Source: Chrysomallon squamiferum
Taxonomy: Eukaryota; Mollusca; Gastropoda; Neomphalida; Peltospiridae
Length of the DNA stretch: 20,000 nt
NCBI GenBank assembly: GCA_012295275.1
Contig: CM022675.1
Coordinates: 13,601,517 to 13,621,516, forward strand
Direction of reading: 5' to 3'
Below, one piece after another: positions 19,451 through 20,000 of this stretch. Under the pieces are notes generated by a model. The model was not told the origin of the DNA and did not search any database. It saw only the letters and a list, made by a program, of their open reading frames with translations. A program made the position numbers and the translations under genes. Within the stretch, counting starts at the first letter, position 1, and every line of letters begins with the position of its first letter.

Positions 19451-20000
19451 ACAAAAACACTGGTAAATATTATAACATGATTATATATAAACTGAATATT
19501 ATATTGGAAATTAATATTTAGCGGTACCGTAAATAATAATTAACTCTAGACCATTATGAGCTTTGCATCGCATTATTAAAAAATGAATACAGGTGTGTAC
19601 CTTTTTGTATTATACTTTGTATTTTATAAATGGAATTTCTACGTTACTGCAAATATGTATGTATACACTACAAAGGTATTTTTAAGGGATACATCTATGC
19701 ATTTATGTATGTTTAGAAGAATGGTGGGAGGGAGGGATAGACGGTTTTATGTATGTGTCTTCAATTAAATGGATTAATTAATCAATTAATAAAAAGTCAA
19801 GAATGTTTAAATAGAGAGCCATATAGATACACATTCGTTTATGCGAGACTATGGAGAGCGAGAGAGAGAGAGAGAGAGATTAATCATATCATTAGTGGGT
19901 TATCGACATAACCGACCTATTGTTATCTGTATGTGCCAGTTATTGTTATGTTTATTTTATGAAATTAGATAACAAACGTGTAATACAAGCGCAATATTGA
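19451..20000. other. 5' flank of KLHL18, no gene seen
   Basis: AT-rich sequence with a TAATTAAT cluster near 19770-19795 and a GA run at 19861-19879. No divergent gene is visible. Confidence 0.6.

Noticed and set aside
19765-19795. TAATTAAT cluster as homeodomain binding sites
   Set aside because: Such motifs are expected often by chance in sequence this AT-rich.

Overview
The window is animal (metazoan) nuclear DNA. It is AT-rich and full of microsatellites, and it carries one intron-containing protein gene on the minus strand. Its spliced product follows the KLHL18 (kelch-like 18) family from the first methionine to the stop: BTB, BACK, then kelch propeller. No phylum can be proven from this. 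The small introns, the simple-repeat load and a GTTATCTCCCTT motif in intron 3 make me lean towards a mollusc; that is an inference.

Layout, read on the minus strand from high to low coordinates: 5' flank and probable promoter (19352-20000); exon 1 with the ATG (19244-19351); exons 2-3, the rest of the BTB domain (18191-18321, 17588-17728); exons 4-5, BACK (15720-15918, 11536-11693); exon 6, end of BACK and start of the propeller (10457-10593); exons 7, 8, 9, 10 and 11, kelch blades (10034-10141, 9224-9338, 8460-8559, 8037-8148, 6988-7380). The stop codon is at 6988-6990, with candidate poly(A) signals at 6634-6639 and 6584-6589. Every junction was checked by reading frame. Ten exons join cleanly into 533 codons. 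Exon 9, the third blade, is recognisable and has good splice sites but does not keep its frame; skipping it leaves the rest in frame.

The most unusual property is shared by three introns. Each holds tandem repeats whose unit contains the 3' splice site and first coding bases of the exon that follows: intron 4 (a 3.6 kb array, about 120 units, next to exon 5), intron 7 (four copies of about 100 bp, exon 8) and intron 9 (three copies of about 115 bp, exon 10). The copies nearest exon 5 match it best, so the exon edge looks like the seed of the array. Three independent cases in one gene suggest a repeatable process that multiplies acceptor sites.

Positions 1-6580 lie downstream of the gene and contain no coding region I can support. 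They hold microsatellites, two short tandem repeats, moderately GC-rich islands and several clustered transcription-factor-like motifs.
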